Shown: in pieces, positions 1-9,802 of the stretch
Numbering within the stretch: the stretch's first letter is position 1
Layout: each line of letters begins with the position of its first letter
Assembly: GCF_004358025.1 (NCBI RefSeq)
Contig: NZ_SMTL01000002.1
Span: forward strand, 248,001-312,000
From: Rhizobium deserti
GTDB taxonomy: Bacteria > Pseudomonadota > Alphaproteobacteria > Rhizobiales > Rhizobiaceae
Length of the DNA: 64,000 nucleotides
Direction: 5' to 3'
Program-made: the position numbers and the translations under genes
Notes under the pieces: generated by a model
The model's database searches: none
What the model was told of the DNA's origin: nothing
The model's input: the letters and a program-made list of their open reading frames with translations, nothing else

Positions 1-1
1 G

Positions 2-424
2 GGCTTCTTCGCCATTACCGGTCTCGACTTCAACCTGACGGCGATCGCTGCGGTGCTGACCATGGTCGGCTATTCGGTGAACGACAAGGTCGTGGTCTAC
101 GACCGCATGCGTGAAAACATGCGGCTCTACAAGTCGATGCCGCTGCGCGAGATCATCGACAAGTCGATCAACGAGACGCTTGCCCGAAGCCTCTATACCA
201 ACGCGACGGCTTTCCTGTCGCTTCTGCCGATGGCGATCTGGGGCGGCAGCGCGGTGGAAAGCTTCGCAGTGCCGATGGCCTTCGGCATCCTCGTTGCCGG
301 TGCTTCGTCTATCTTCATCGCAGCGCCGATCCTGCTCTTCCTCGGCGACTGGCGGACACGCCACCGCGTCAAGGCAGACAGCGCAGAAGCGGCGGCGGAT
401 GGCGAGCGGCCGAGCCAGGCTTGA
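2..424 (+). CDS. secF: Protein translocase SecF C-terminal part (5' truncated by window)
   Basis: Codons read from base 2 give the last 140 residues of SecF, or of the SecF half of a fused SecDF, the inner-membrane partner of SecYEG that uses the proton gradient to help exported proteins move and release. Seen directly: hydrophobic segments, the SecF signature VNDKVVVYDR followed by RENM, and the conserved SINETLARSLYTNATAF stretch that precedes the last membrane helices. The hydrophilic tail after FLGDWRTR is short and alanine-rich, as is common for this end. Whether the upstream part is a separate secD or a fusion cannot be seen. A strong terminator follows. Confidence 0.93.
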   Translation, partial: GFFAITGLDFNLTAIAAVLTMVGYSVNDKVVVYDRMRENMRLYKSMPLREIIDKSINETLARSLYTNATAFLSLLPMAIWGGSAVESFAVPMAFGILVAGASSIFIAAPILLFLGDWRTRHRVKADSAEAAADGERPSQA

Positions 425-443
425 GGTCAGGCAACAAATTTCG

Positions 444-471
444 AAAAGGGCGGATGAAAATCCGCCCTTTT
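444..471 (+). terminator. Rho-independent terminator after secF
   Basis: A perfect 12-bp stem (444-455 with 460-471) closes a GAAA tetraloop. The 3' arm ends in TTTT, giving an intrinsic terminator 20 bases after the secF stop. The matching AAAA on the other arm makes it look bidirectional. Confidence 0.85.
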
Positions 472-512
472 GCGTAGAAGAGCCCATGCAGAGGTTTGGC
501 TAAAGCAGTTTC

Positions 513-956
513 ATGATGATCGATCTTGCCGCCTACGCCGGTCTGTTTTCCGCCGCTTTCATTGCCGCGACGATCTTTCCGATGCAGTCGGAGGCCATTC
601 TCGTCGGTCTGATCCTGACGGACCGATATCCGTTGGCGGCACTGCTGCTCACAGCCTCTGTCGGCAATACGCTGGGCGCCGGCGTCAACTGGCTGCTCGG
701 ACGCGGGGTCGAGCGCTTCCGTGACAGCCGCTGGTTTCCGGTGACGCAGGAAAAGCTCGACAAAGCACAGGCCTGGTACCGCAAATATGGAAAGTGGTCG
801 CTGCTCCTGAGCTGGATACCGATCGGCGGCGATGCCGTCACCGTTGCGGCCGGTGTGCTCAAGGAGCCGCTTCCGACCTTTCTCCTGCTCGTCTTCATCG
901 GTAAGGCGTTCCGCTATATCGTCCTTGCGGCGATCACGCTCGGCGTGACCGGTTAA
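513..956 (+). CDS. YqaA/DedA-family membrane protein (VTT-like)
   Basis: A 147-residue integral membrane protein with about four hydrophobic segments, resembling YqaA, the short branch of the DedA/SNARE-associated superfamily. The TIFPMQSEAIL start, the GNTLGAGVNWLLGRG segment and the amphipathic KAQAWYRKYGKW stretch followed by PIGGDAVTVAAG fit that family, where small glycine/proline re-entrant loops are typical. DedA proteins are linked to lipid flipping and membrane homeostasis; the exact substrate of YqaA is not established. Two adjacent ATG codons (513 and 516) compete and neither has a clear ribosome site. Confidence 0.75.
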   Translation: MMIDLAAYAGLFSAAFIAATIFPMQSEAILVGLILTDRYPLAALLLTASVGNTLGAGVNWLLGRGVERFRDSRWFPVTQEKLDKAQAWYRKYGKWSLLLSWIPIGGDAVTVAAGVLKEPLPTFLLLVFIGKAFRYIVLAAITLGVTG

Positions 957-1057
957 AGCGCCCCGCAGCCGAGCCGGCTTCTTCTACAACCGTTTTGGAA
1001 CAACGGCTGCTTTTCGCCATTGAAGGCTTAATGCAACGCGAGGTTACGGAGGAAGGC

Positions 1058-2422
1058 ATGACGGAGCAGCCAGTGACGGTCCAGGGCGAGGAAAAGACGG
1101 ATCTTAAACGCGTCATGGGCCCGGGCCTGCTTCTGCTCTTCATCATCGGCGACATTCTGGGGACCGGCATCTATGCCCTGACCGGCCAGGTGGCGGCAGA
1201 AGTCGGCGGTGTGGTCTGGCTCCCCTTCCTGATTGCCTTCATCGTCGCGCTGCTGACCGCCTGCAGCTATCTCGAACTGGTGACGAAATACCCGCAGGCC
1301 GCTGGGGCAGCTCTTTATACGCACAAGGCATTCGGCATCCACTTCCTCACCTTCATCGTCGCCTTTGCCGTCATGTCCTCCGGCATCACCTCGGCCGCCA
1401 CCGCGTCTCGGGCATTCGCCTCCAATTTCGCGACTTCGCTCGGCCTCGAGGTCGGCGCCTGGGGCGTTCCCCTCATGGCCGTTGCCTTCATTGCGCTCGT
1501 CGCCGCCGTGAATTTTCGCGGTGTCGGCGAAAGCGTCAAGATGAACGTAGTCCTGACGGTTGTCGAAGTGACCGGGCTTCTGATCATCATCGGCATCGGC
1601 CTCTGGGCAATCGCCGGCGGACAAGGAGATGTCTCGCGCGCCTGGACCTTTGCGACGCCCGAAAACAGCGGCGTCTTTTGGCCGGTGGTTTCCGCCACCG
1701 CGCTCGCCTTCTTCGCCATGGTAGGCTTCGAGGATTCGGTCAACATGGCCGAGGAATGCAAAAATCCGAGCCGTGTCTTCCCGAAGGTGCTTCTCGCCGG
1801 GCTCGGTATTACCGGCGTGATCTACGTTCTGGTGGCGATATCCGCCATAACGCTGGTTCCGGCCGATGAACTGGGTGCCGGCGAAACGCCGCTTCTGAAG
1901 GTGGTCCAGGCTGGAGCGCCGAATTTCCCGATCAGCATCTTTGCCGTGATCACCATGTTCGCGGTCGCCAATTCGGCGCTGATCAACATGATGATGGCGA
2001 GCCGCCTGATCTATGGAATGGCGCGTGAAGGCGTGCTGCCGCAGGCGCTCGGCAAGGTGCATGCCGAGCGCCGCACTCCCTATATCGCCATCGGCTTCAC
2101 ATCTCTGCTTGCCGTCGTGCTGATTCTCTTCGCGGGCGGCGTTCCGGCACTTGGCGGCACGACCTCGCTCCTGCTTCTCTGCGTCTTCGCGATCGTCAAT
2201 ATAGCGGTCCTGGTGTTGCGCAAGGACAAGGTGGCGCACAAGCATTTCCGTACCCCAACCATCCTCCCGGTGCTGGGCGCCATCTCCTGTGTTTTCCTGG
2301 CCGGTCCCTGGAGCGGGCGTGACCCGATCCAGTACGGCATTGCCGCCTGCCTGCTGGGGCTCGGCGTGCTTCTCTGGTTTGCGACCGTCCGGTTCATGAA
2401 AACGGCTGCCGCCGCCGCTTAA
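1058..2422 (+). CDS. APC-superfamily amino acid permease
   Basis: A 454-residue inner-membrane transporter with about 12 hydrophobic helices. The start GPGLLLLFIIGDILGTGIYALTG matches the unwound first helix of APC carriers, and FFAMVGFEDSVNMAEECKNPSRVFP matches the conserved helix 6 region of this superfamily. Substrate is probably an amino acid or amine; nothing nearby fixes it. The ATG at 1058 is preferred over an upstream ATG at 995 because GGAGGAAGG lies directly before it. The 3' end overlaps the convergent HAD gene by four bases: both stop codons are read from the same TTAA at 2419-2422. Confidence 0.88.
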   Translation: MTEQPVTVQGEEKTDLKRVMGPGLLLLFIIGDILGTGIYALTGQVAAEVGGVVWLPFLIAFIVALLTACSYLELVTKYPQAAGAALYTHKAFGIHFLTFIVAFAVMSSGITSAATASRAFASNFATSLGLEVGAWGVPLMAVAFIALVAAVNFRGVGESVKMNVVLTVVEVTGLLIIIGIGLWAIAGGQGDVSRAWTFATPENSGVFWPVVSATALAFFAMVGFEDSVNMAEECKNPSRVFPKVLLAGLGITGVIYVLVAISAITLVPADELGAGETPLLKVVQAGAPNFPISIFAVITMFAVANSALINMMMASRLIYGMAREGVLPQALGKVHAERRTPYIAIGFTSLLAVVLILFAGGVPALGGTTSLLLLCVFAIVNIAVLVLRKDKVAHKHFRTPTILPVLGAISCVFLAGPWSGRDPIQYGIAACLLGLGVLLWFATVRFMKTAAAAA

Positions 2423-3108
2423 CGCCCGTCCTTCAGCCGCAGGGACAAGAGGCCATGCTCGCCGATATGGGCGGCGACGTCGAGATAGGCCGGTATCTTG
2501 AAATGTGCCGTTTCCATCGGATGGGAATGCGTGGCGGTGATCACCATCACGTCGGCACCGGTCGCCTCGCCTGCCTGGATCCCGGCCAGCACATCTTCGA
2601 AGACCAGTACGTCGGAGGGGCTGGCGTTGAGGCGTTTTGCACCCAGCAGATAGCCCTGCGGATCGGGCTTGCCGACCGTCACGTCTTCCGCTGTCACCAT
2701 ATGAGGCGGAACAGGTATGCCGGCGGCCTCCAGGCGGCGCTTGGCAAGTTCGATGGGCGAAGACGTGACGATACTCCATTGTTCTGGCGGCAGCGCCTTC
2801 AGGAACTCGACTGCGCCGGGGAGAGCAACGACGCCCTCCACATCCTCGATCTCGCCGCGCAGGATTTCCTCGGCTTCGGCTGCCGGATCGACGCCCGGCA
2901 GGTTGAGTGCCGTGATCGTGTCTATACCACGCTTGCCATGCATTGTCGGCAGGAATGCCTCGACGTCGAGGCCCATGCGTGCAGCCCAGCGGCCCCAGAC
3001 CCGTTCCGCCGCGGCAGTCGAGTTGAGAATGGTGCCGTCCATGTCGAAGAGAAAAGCAGCATAGTTCCTGGACGGAAGCAGGATCGAAGGCGAAGTGGGA
3101 GCGTGCAT
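2419..3108 (-). CDS. HAD-superfamily phosphatase (sugar-phosphatase/beta-PGM-like)
   Basis: 229 residues of a soluble HAD-IA hydrolase. All four HAD motifs are visible: the nucleophile motif FDMDGTILNS near residue 20, motif II VTSSP, motif III lysine in VGKPDPQGY, and the acidic motif IV FEDVLAGIQAG. An alpha-helical cap lies between motifs I and II. The closest functional models are sugar-phosphate phosphatases (YfbT/GPP type), but the substrate is unknown. The start at 3108 is chosen for its GAAGGA ribosome site; longer readings lack one. It is divergent from the phosphoesterase gene 102 bases away. Confidence 0.85.
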   Translation of the reverse strand: MHAPTSPSILLPSRNYAAFLFDMDGTILNSTAAAERVWGRWAARMGLDVEAFLPTMHGKRGIDTITALNLPGVDPAAEAEEILRGEIEDVEGVVALPGAVEFLKALPPEQWSIVTSSPIELAKRRLEAAGIPVPPHMVTAEDVTVGKPDPQGYLLGAKRLNASPSDVLVFEDVLAGIQAGEATGADVMVITATHSHPMETAHFKIPAYLDVAAHIGEHGLLSLRLKDGR

Positions 3109-3210
3109 GGGAATTCCTTCTGACTTCAGGCGAGTCACCTGCCGGAACATTCGTAGCGGCCAGCCTCTTGAGGCAGAGAAGCAAATGCCATGCTGTAATG
3201 GAAGGCCCGC

Positions 3211-3729
3211 ATGACGATCTATTTTACCAGTGATACACATTTCGGCGATCCGCGCGTGCTGCGGATCGATCGCAGACCGTTTCCTATCATGTCAGAGCAT
3301 GACGACGCGCTGATTGCCGCCTGGAACGCCACGATCAGGCAGGATGACGAGGTCTGGCATCTGGGCGATTTCAGCTCCGCCCGCGCCGGACCGGTGGAAG
3401 ACCTGCTGCGACGTCTCAACGGTCGCAAGCACTTGGTCATTGGCAATAATGATCCGCAAGAGACCGTACTGGCAAAGGGATGGGCGAGCGTCCAGCACTA
3501 CGGGGAAATGATGATCGAGGGACAGTTTCTTGTTCTTTGTCACTATCCCTTTCGCACCTGGAACAAGATGGGCAAAAAGTCGATCAACCTGCATGGCCAT
3601 TCACATGGGCGGTTGAAACCCGTGCCGCGCCAGTTCGATGTCGGGGTAGACGCGCGCCATCTGCGCCCGGTGAGGCTGGAAGACCTGCTGCGCAAAGAGG
3701 CAAGGCCAGCCAGCCTGGAATCTTTCTAA
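3211..3729 (+). CDS. Calcineurin-like metallophosphoesterase
   Basis: A 172-residue cytosolic phosphoesterase of the calcineurin fold. The metal-binding motifs appear in the standard order: SDTHFGD near residue 7, WHLGDFS near 50, VIGNNDP near 77, LCHYPF near 110 and HGHSHG near 129. These provide the Asp, His and Asn ligands of a two-metal centre. Proteins of this size often hydrolyse phosphodiesters or phosphoproteins; the true substrate is not known. GGAAGG sits well placed before the ATG. The motif set is complete, so it should be active. Confidence 0.85.
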   Translation: MTIYFTSDTHFGDPRVLRIDRRPFPIMSEHDDALIAAWNATIRQDDEVWHLGDFSSARAGPVEDLLRRLNGRKHLVIGNNDPQETVLAKGWASVQHYGEMMIEGQFLVLCHYPFRTWNKMGKKSINLHGHSHGRLKPVPRQFDVGVDARHLRPVRLEDLLRKEARPASLESF

Positions 3730-3828
3730 CCTGCGGAACAACTGTCACCTGGGTGAGTTACGCCTTTGTGGTCGCGCCGCGTCCGCAAGGGTATCGGCGC
3801 GTCCATGTCTCGAACAGGAGGGTTGAAG

Positions 3829-5559
3829 ATGGACGACAAGCCGAACACGCGCGCACCGGGCAACATGCCGGATGCTTCCGCCGACAGGACTCTGACGAAC
3901 CGGCAGGGCCACCCGATCACCAACAACCAGTCGATGCGCACCGTGGGTAGCCGCGGTCCTGCGACGCTCGAGAATTATCAGTTTCTCGAAAAGATTACCC
4001 ATTTCGATCGCGAGCGCATCCCCGAGCGGGTCGTCCATGCGCGCGGATTCGTCTGTTATGGCGACCTGGAAGTGACCGGCAAGATCGGCGACGAGCCCGC
4101 CTCCAAATACACGCGTGCGAAGCTCTTCCAGCAGGCCGGCAAGAAAACGCCGCTCGCCATCCGTTTCTCCACCGTGATCGGCGGCCGCGATTCCTCCGAG
4201 GCTGCGCGCGACCCGCGCGGCTTTGCTGTGAAGTTCTACACCGAAGACGGCAACTGGGATCTCGTCGGCAACAATCTGGCGGTCTTCTTCATCCGCGATG
4301 CGATCAAGTTTCCCGACGTCATCCACTCGCTAAAGCCGGATCCGGTGACCTTCCGCCAGGAAGCCAACCGCATCTTCGACTTCATGAGCCAGACGCCTGA
4401 ATCCATGCACATGCTGACCCATCTGTTCAGCCCGCGCGGCATTCCGGCAAGCTACCGGCACATGGAAGGTTTTGGCGTCAACACCTACAAGATGGTCAAT
4501 GCCGATGGCGACACGGTTCTGGTGAAATACCATTTCCATCCGCGCGCCGGCCTCGCGAGCCTCACGGCCGAAGAAGCGGCCAAGGTGCAGGGCCAGGATT
4601 TCGGCTCGGCCTCCAAGGATCTGTTCACCTCGATCGAGCGCGGCGAATATCCGCAATGGGATATGTATGTGCAGATCATGGAAGACCATGATCACCCGGA
4701 ACTCGACTGGGATCCGCTCGACGACACGAAAATCTGGCCGGAAAAGGACTTCCCGCTGCGGCATGTCGGCGTCATGACGCTCAACCGCAATGTCGAAGAC
4801 TTCTTCAACGAAAACGAACAGATCGCCATGGGCACGGGCGTGCTGGTCGACGGCCTCGACTTCTCAGACGACAAGATGCTGGTCGGCCGCACATTCTCCT
4901 ACTCGGACACCCAGCGCTACAGGGTCGGCACGAACTACCTGCAGCTGCCGGTCAACCAGGCCAAGAACGCTGCCGTGTCCACCAATCTGAGCGGCGGCCA
5001 GATGTCTTTCCGTCGCGACCTGGCGCCGGGCCAGAACCCGCATGTCAACTTCGAGCCGTCCATCCACAATGGCCTGCATGAAGCGCAGCGGGAGGAGCCC
5101 ATCAATTCGCCTGAACTGCATGGCCGGCTGGTTCGCAGCGTCGTCGAACGGCGCAACGACTATGTCCAGGCGCGCGGCCGTTTCTGCACGATGATGGACT
5201 GGGAGCGTGACGACCTGATCTTCAACATGGGCGACCTGCTGGGCCAGTGCGAGCGCGATATCCAGGAGCGCATGGTCTGGCACTTCTTCCTCGTGCATGA
5301 CGATTACGGCCGGCGCGTCGGCGAAAAACTCGGCGTCACAGCCGATGCCGTGCGTCACTTGCCGCCTCTGCCCAAGCAGGTGCTGACCGACGAGGATCAG
5401 CGTCGCCTGCAGAACCTCGGCAATAACGGCGATAAGATCGACCCGACGGTCTGGGGCCAGTGGACGAGCTCCGTCAAGAACCACAAGGCCTCGGCGGAAG
5501 AAGTGCTGAACGGCATGCTGCCGACGAACGGCATGACCCAGAGCCAGGCAGCCGAATAA
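3829..5559 (+). CDS. Monofunctional heme catalase
   Basis: 576 residues that convert hydrogen peroxide to water and oxygen. The distal histidine lies in ERVVHARG (His70), the distal asparagine in DLVGNN near 148, and the proximal heme tyrosine in [12 protein letters not shown] (about 358). The chain is somewhat longer than the usual small-subunit enzymes (about 480-500) but lacks the flavodoxin-like C-terminal domain of the 700-plus-residue class. The N-terminal 45 residues are polar and variable. Start chosen at the ATG following AGGAGGG; upstream in-frame ATGs are weaker. It stands alone, with its own terminator. Confidence 0.95.
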   Translation: MDDKPNTRAPGNMPDASADRTLTNRQGHPITNNQSMRTVGSRGPATLENYQFLEKITHFDRERIPERVVHARGFVCYGDLEVTGKIGDEPASKYTRAKLFQQAGKKTPLAIRFSTVIGGRDSSEAARDPRGFAVKFYTEDGNWDLVGNNLAVFFIRDAIKFPDVIHSLKPDPVTFRQEANRIFDFMSQTPESMHMLTHLFSPRGIPASYRHMEGFGVNTYKMVNADGDTVLVKYHFHPRAGLASLTAEEAAKVQGQDFGSASKDLFTSIERGEYPQWDMYVQIMEDHDHPELDWDPLDDTKIWPEKDFPLRHVGVMTLNRNVEDFFNENEQIAMGTGVLVDGLDFSDDKMLVGRTFSYSDTQRYRVGTNYLQLPVNQAKNAAVSTNLSGGQMSFRRDLAPGQNPHVNFEPSIHNGLHEAQREEPINSPELHGRLVRSVVERRNDYVQARGRFCTMMDWERDDLIFNMGDLLGQCERDIQERMVWHFFLVHDDYGRRVGEKLGVTADAVRHLPPLPKQVLTDEDQRRLQNLGNNGDKIDPTVWGQWTSSVKNHKASAEEVLNGMLPTNGMTQSQAAE

Positions 5560-5570
5560 GCTGCAGAACG

Positions 5571-5601
5571 AGCCGCTCCCGATGCTTCGGGAGCGGCTTT
5601 T
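5571..5601 (+). terminator. Rho-independent terminator after catalase
   Basis: A 12-bp perfect stem (5571-5582 with 5587-5598), a four-base TGCT loop and a short TTTT tract, beginning 11 bases after the catalase stop. Confidence 0.85.
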
Positions 5602-5670
5602 CAGATCGCTTGTACTCCTTCGTCCTGGCGCGATAGAACGTCGCCAACTTGGCCAGCGAGGGAGGAAATC

Positions 5671-6444
5671 TTGATCGGCAAAATCAGCACATATCATAGG
5701 GATCTGGTTGACCGTGGAGTCCTGGTCACCGGTGGCGGATCCGGGATAGGCGCGGCCTTGGTCGAGGGCTTTGCGGAGCAAGGGGCCAAGGTTGCTTTCA
5801 TCGATGTGGCCGATGAACCAAGTCAACAGCTGGTGACACGCCTGTCAGGGACGGTCGCGCACCCTCCCCTCTACCTCAAGGCGGATCTTCGGCAAGTCGC
5901 CCAAGCCAAGGCCGCCGTCGATGAGGCGGCTACCCGGCTCGGCCAGCTTTCAGTGCTCGTCAACAATGCCGGATGGGACGACCGGCACGACTTCAATACC
6001 GTCACCGAAGACTATTGGGACCGGAGCACGGCGATCAATCTGAAACAGGTATTCTTCGTCAGCCAGGCTGCTGTTGGGCATTTGCGCGCCAGCAGCGGCG
6101 GATCGATCATCAACTTCTCGTCGATCGCCTTCATGCGCAACATGAGCGAAATGCCCGTCTATACGACCGCCAAGGCGGGAATCATCGGCTTGACGAAAAG
6201 CCTGGCCGGCAAACTCGGCCCGGAAAACATCCGGGTCAATGCGATTATGCCGGGAATGATCGTGACGGAGCGGCAGGAGCGTCTCTGGCTGAACAAGGAC
6301 AAGATCGCCGCCATGCAGGCCGGGCAGTGCCTGAAGCGTGTTCTCGCAGCAGAAGACCTGGTTGGCCCGTGTCTCTTTCTCGCCTCGCATGCCTCTGCTG
6401 CCATCACCGCGCAAACGCTGGTTGTCGACGGCGGCGTCCTTTAG
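5671..6444 (+). CDS. SDR-family dehydrogenase, D-xylose/aldose 1-dehydrogenase-like
   Basis: A 257-residue NAD(P)-dependent short-chain dehydrogenase. Seen: the cofactor motif TGGGSGIG, the NNAG motif, the catalytic Ser in NFSSIAF, and the YTTAK Tyr/Lys pair. Features such as NNAGWDDRH, TERQERLW and QCLKR recall Caulobacter XylB (D-xylose dehydrogenase) from memory, so an aldose 1-dehydrogenase role is plausible but unproven. It starts with TTG, supported by a strong GGAGGAAATC ribosome site five to eight bases upstream. No sugar-catabolic neighbours are present. Confidence 0.82.
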   Translation: MIGKISTYHRDLVDRGVLVTGGGSGIGAALVEGFAEQGAKVAFIDVADEPSQQLVTRLSGTVAHPPLYLKADLRQVAQAKAAVDEAATRLGQLSVLVNNAGWDDRHDFNTVTEDYWDRSTAINLKQVFFVSQAAVGHLRASSGGSIINFSSIAFMRNMSEMPVYTTAKAGIIGLTKSLAGKLGPENIRVNAIMPGMIVTERQERLWLNKDKIAAMQAGQCLKRVLAAEDLVGPCLFLASHASAAITAQTLVVDGGVL

Positions 6445-6445
6445 G

Positions 6446-6488
6446 GGAAAAGAAAACCGCGCGGGCTCCGGTGGAAAAGCCCGCGCGG
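6446..6488 (-). terminator. Terminator of the RND efflux operon
   Basis: An 11-bp GC-rich stem (6457-6467 with 6478-6488) followed, on the minus strand, by TTTTCTTTTCC. It lies 12 bases beyond the stop of the RND permease gene, and the T-rich side is on the minus strand only. Confidence 0.8.
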
Positions 6489-6500
6489 CCTGGAGGCCAG

Positions 6501-9500
6501 CTACTCCGCTGGAGAGAGAGCGGGCGCCGCCTCCGTCCCGTGCTGCCGCAAGGGGCGGCTGCCGGTAAGCATGCGGGCCAGCACATAGAAGACTGGCGTC
6601 ATGAAGATGCCGAAGAAGGTGACGCCGATCATCCCGGAGAACACGGCCACACCCATGGCGGCGCGCATTTCGGCACCGGCACCGGTCGACACCACCAGCG
6701 GCACGACGCCCATGATGAAGGCCATCGAGGTCATCAGGATCGGGCGCAGGCGCAGACGGCTTGCTTCGACAGCGGCCTCCACCGGCGTACGGCCCTCAAA
6801 CTCGAGCTCGCGCGCGAATTCGACGATCAGGATGGCGTTCTTGGCGGAGAGGCCCACAAGGACGACGAGGCCGATCTGGGTGAAGATGTTATTGTCTCCT
6901 CCCGTCAACCAGACGCCCGTCAGGGCGGCCAGCACGCCCATCGGCACGATCATCACAATGGCGAGCGGCAGTGTCAGGCTTTCATATTGGGCTGCCAGAA
7001 CCAGGTAGACGAGAAGCAGCGCCAGCGGGAAGACGATAAGGCTAGAATTGCCGGCGATGATCTGCTGGTAGGTCAGGTCCGTCCATTCGAACTCGATGCC
7101 GGCCGGCAGCGTTTCGTTGAGGATCTTCTCGATGGCAGCCTGAGCCTGGCCGGACGAGAAGCCGGGTGCCGGGGCGCCGTTGATATCGGCGGCAAGGAAG
7201 CCGTTATACCGGTTGGCCCGCTCCGGCCCGGTGGTGGCGTCAACCCTTAGCAGGGCCGACAAGGGGATCATCTGACCCGACGAAGAACGGACCTTCAGCT
7301 GGCCGATATCTTCGGGCTGCGAACGGAACTTCGCATCCGCCTGGACACGCACGCTATATGTGCGGCCGAAGGCATTGAAGTCATTCACATAAAGCGAGCC
7401 AAGATAGATCTGCAGGGTCTGGAAGACATCCGTGACGGAAACCCCCAGCTGCTCTGCCTTGGAGCGGTCGAGATCGGCAAATAGCTGCGGTACATTGACC
7501 TGGAAGCTCGAAAAGATGCCGGTTAGTTCCGGCGTCTGATAGGCTTTGCCCATCACCGCCTTGACGGTCTCGTCCAGGGTCTGGTTGCCGAGGCCGGCAC
7601 GATCCTCGATCTGCAGCTTGAAGCCGCCCGTCGTGCCGAGACCGTTGACCGGCGGCGGCGGGAACATGGCAATGAAGGCATCCTGGATCGACCCGAACTT
7701 CTGGTTCAAAGCCATGGCAATAGCGCCGCCGGAAAGCTCAGGCGTTTCACGCTCCTCGAAATCCTTCAGCGTCACGAAGACGATGCCAGCATTCGAGGAA
7801 TTGGTGAAGCCGTTGATGGACAAACCTGGGAAGGCGATCGCATTGGCGACGCCCGGCTGATCGAGAGCAATGTCGGTCATCCGCTTGATGACGCTTTCCG
7901 TCCGGTCGAGGCTGGCCGCATCCGGCAACTGGGCAAAGCCGATGAGATACTGCTTGTCCTGCGACGGGACGAACCCGCCCGGCACCGTGGTGAACAGGCT
8001 GTAGGTGGCGGCGACCAAGGCCAAATAGATGACCATGACGATGCTCTTGCGTGACAGAAGTCCGCCGACGCCCTTGCCGTAATAGCGCGACCCAGTGCCG
8101 AAGGCGCGGTTGAAGCCGCGGAAGAACCAGCCGAAGATCGCATCCATGAAGCGTGTCAGCCAGTCCTTCTTGGTGTGATGGCCTTTAAGGAGCAAGGCGG
8201 CGAGAGCTGGTGACAGAGTCAGCGAGTTGATCGCCGAAATCACGGTCGAGATGGCGATCGTCAACGCGAACTGCCGATAGAACTGCCCCGACAGACCGGA
8301 GATGAAGGCCAATGGTACGAAGACCGCGACCAGCACGAGCGCGATGGCGATGATCGGGCCGGACACTTCGCGCATTGCCTGATAAGTCGCGTCGCGGGGG
8401 CTGAGGCCGTTTTCGATATTGCGTTCAACATTCTCGACCACGACGATCGCGTCGTCGACGACGATACCGATTGCCAGCACCAAGCCGAACAGGCTGAGCG
8501 CATTGATGGAGAAGCCGAACACATACATGACCGCAAACGTACCGATGATGGATACGGGAACGGCGATCAGCGGGATGATCGAGGCGCGCCATGTTTGCAA
8601 GAAGACGATGACCACCAACACGACAAGCGCAATGGCTTCGAGCAGCGTGTCGATGACCTTCTCGATGGAGGCGCGCACGAACTTGGTCGTGTCGTAGACG
8701 ATTTCGTATTTGACCCCAGCCGGCATGGCCTGCTGCAGTTCATCCATGGTGGCGCGAACATTATCGGCAATTTCGATTGCGTTGGATCCCGGCGCCTGGA
8801 GAACGGCGACGGCGACGGCCGGCTTGCCGTCCAGCAGCGAACGGAGGGTGTAGTCGGCTGCGCCAAGCTCGACGCGGGCGACGTCGCGAAGGCGGGTGAT
8901 TTCGCCATTCGCACCGCTCTTGACAATGATATTGCCGAATTCTTCAGGGGTGCGAAGGCGTCCCTGCGCATTGACGTTCAGCTGCAGATCGACACCGGAG
9001 CGGCTCGGCGACGCACCGATGATGCCGGCTGCCGCCTGGACGTTCTGGGAGCTGATCGCATTGCTGATATCGCTGCCGGCCAGATTGTGCTCCGCAGCCT
9101 TCTGCGGGTCGATCCAGACACGCATGGAATAATCGCCAGCGCCGAAAACCTGCACCTGCCCGACGCCCTCAAGCCGCGCAAGCCGATCCTTGATGTTCAA
9201 GGTTGCGTAATTGCGCAGATAGGTGATGTCGGAACTGCCGTCGGTGGAGACGAGGTTGACGACCATGATGAAGTCGGGCGAGCTCTTGACCGTGGTGATG
9301 CCAAGCGAACGAACTTCAGCCGGCAGGCGCGGTTCGGCCTGCGAAACGCGGTTCTGAACCAGCTGCTGCGCTTTGTCGGGATCGGTGCCGAGCTTGAACG
9401 TCACCGTGACGTTGAGTACGCCGTCGGAGGTCGCCTGGCTGGACATGTAGAGCATGCCCTCGACGCCGTTGATCTGCTCTTCGAGCGGCGTTGCCACTGT

Positions 9501-9683
9501 TTCGGCGATAACTGTCGGGTTGGCGCCGGGATAGGTGGCGCGAACAACGATCGAAGGCGGCACCACGTTGGGATATTCCGAGATGGGCAGTGAGCCCAGT
9601 CCGATCAGGCCGGCAACGACGATAAGAATCGACAGGACGCCCGCGAAGACGGGCCGGTCGATGAAAAATCCGGAAATGTTCAT
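6501..9683 (-). CDS. RND multidrug efflux permease (MexF/AcrB class)
   Basis: 1060 residues, normal for an HAE1 inner-membrane proton/drug antiporter. The start MNISGFFIDRPVFAGVL and the segment ATYPGANPTVIAETVATP are diagnostic. The proton-relay aspartates lie in the helix 4 motif GIVVDDAIVVVENVERN (about 400), and twelve membrane helices with two large periplasmic loops are visible. The overall wording is closest to MexF-like pumps. It follows the adaptor gene in one operon (119-base gap). Start chosen at 9683 for its GGAGAGAGGG site. No outer-membrane factor gene is present, so the pump must borrow a TolC-like channel. Confidence 0.93.
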   Translation of the reverse strand: MNISGFFIDRPVFAGVLSILIVVAGLIGLGSLPISEYPNVVPPSIVVRATYPGANPTVIAETVATPLEEQINGVEGMLYMSSQATSDGVLNVTVTFKLGTDPDKAQQLVQNRVSQAEPRLPAEVRSLGITTVKSSPDFIMVVNLVSTDGSSDITYLRNYATLNIKDRLARLEGVGQVQVFGAGDYSMRVWIDPQKAAEHNLAGSDISNAISSQNVQAAAGIIGASPSRSGVDLQLNVNAQGRLRTPEEFGNIIVKSGANGEITRLRDVARVELGAADYTLRSLLDGKPAVAVAVLQAPGSNAIEIADNVRATMDELQQAMPAGVKYEIVYDTTKFVRASIEKVIDTLLEAIALVVLVVIVFLQTWRASIIPLIAVPVSIIGTFAVMYVFGFSINALSLFGLVLAIGIVVDDAIVVVENVERNIENGLSPRDATYQAMREVSGPIIAIALVLVAVFVPLAFISGLSGQFYRQFALTIAISTVISAINSLTLSPALAALLLKGHHTKKDWLTRFMDAIFGWFFRGFNRAFGTGSRYYGKGVGGLLSRKSIVMVIYLALVAATYSLFTTVPGGFVPSQDKQYLIGFAQLPDAASLDRTESVIKRMTDIALDQPGVANAIAFPGLSINGFTNSSNAGIVFVTLKDFEERETPELSGGAIAMALNQKFGSIQDAFIAMFPPPPVNGLGTTGGFKLQIEDRAGLGNQTLDETVKAVMGKAYQTPELTGIFSSFQVNVPQLFADLDRSKAEQLGVSVTDVFQTLQIYLGSLYVNDFNAFGRTYSVRVQADAKFRSQPEDIGQLKVRSSSGQMIPLSALLRVDATTGPERANRYNGFLAADINGAPAPGFSSGQAQAAIEKILNETLPAGIEFEWTDLTYQQIIAGNSSLIVFPLALLLVYLVLAAQYESLTLPLAIVMIVPMGVLAALTGVWLTGGDNNIFTQIGLVVLVGLSAKNAILIVEFARELEFEGRTPVEAAVEASRLRLRPILMTSMAFIMGVVPLVVSTGAGAEMRAAMGVAVFSGMIGVTFFGIFMTPVFYVLARMLTGSRPLRQHGTEAAPALSPAE

Positions 9684-9802
9684 GTCAAAACCCTCTCTCC
9701 AGGGATGAACAAGACATGCATCGCACCAGTCCCGCAGCACGATGGCTGCGGGTGGCAGGGAAGCGTTCTGTTCTGGCCGGCGGCGTGCCGGCGATATTGA
9801 AG

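Noticed and set aside
1028..3184. 718-codon open frame on the minus strand
   Set aside because: It is antisense to the permease gene and overlaps the HAD gene in another frame. Its composition (Arg/Gly/His-rich, no domain) is that of a GC-rich shadow frame.
8595..9593. 332-codon frame on the plus strand inside the RND gene
   Set aside because: It is fully antisense to a clear MexF-like coding region and shows no recognisable domain.
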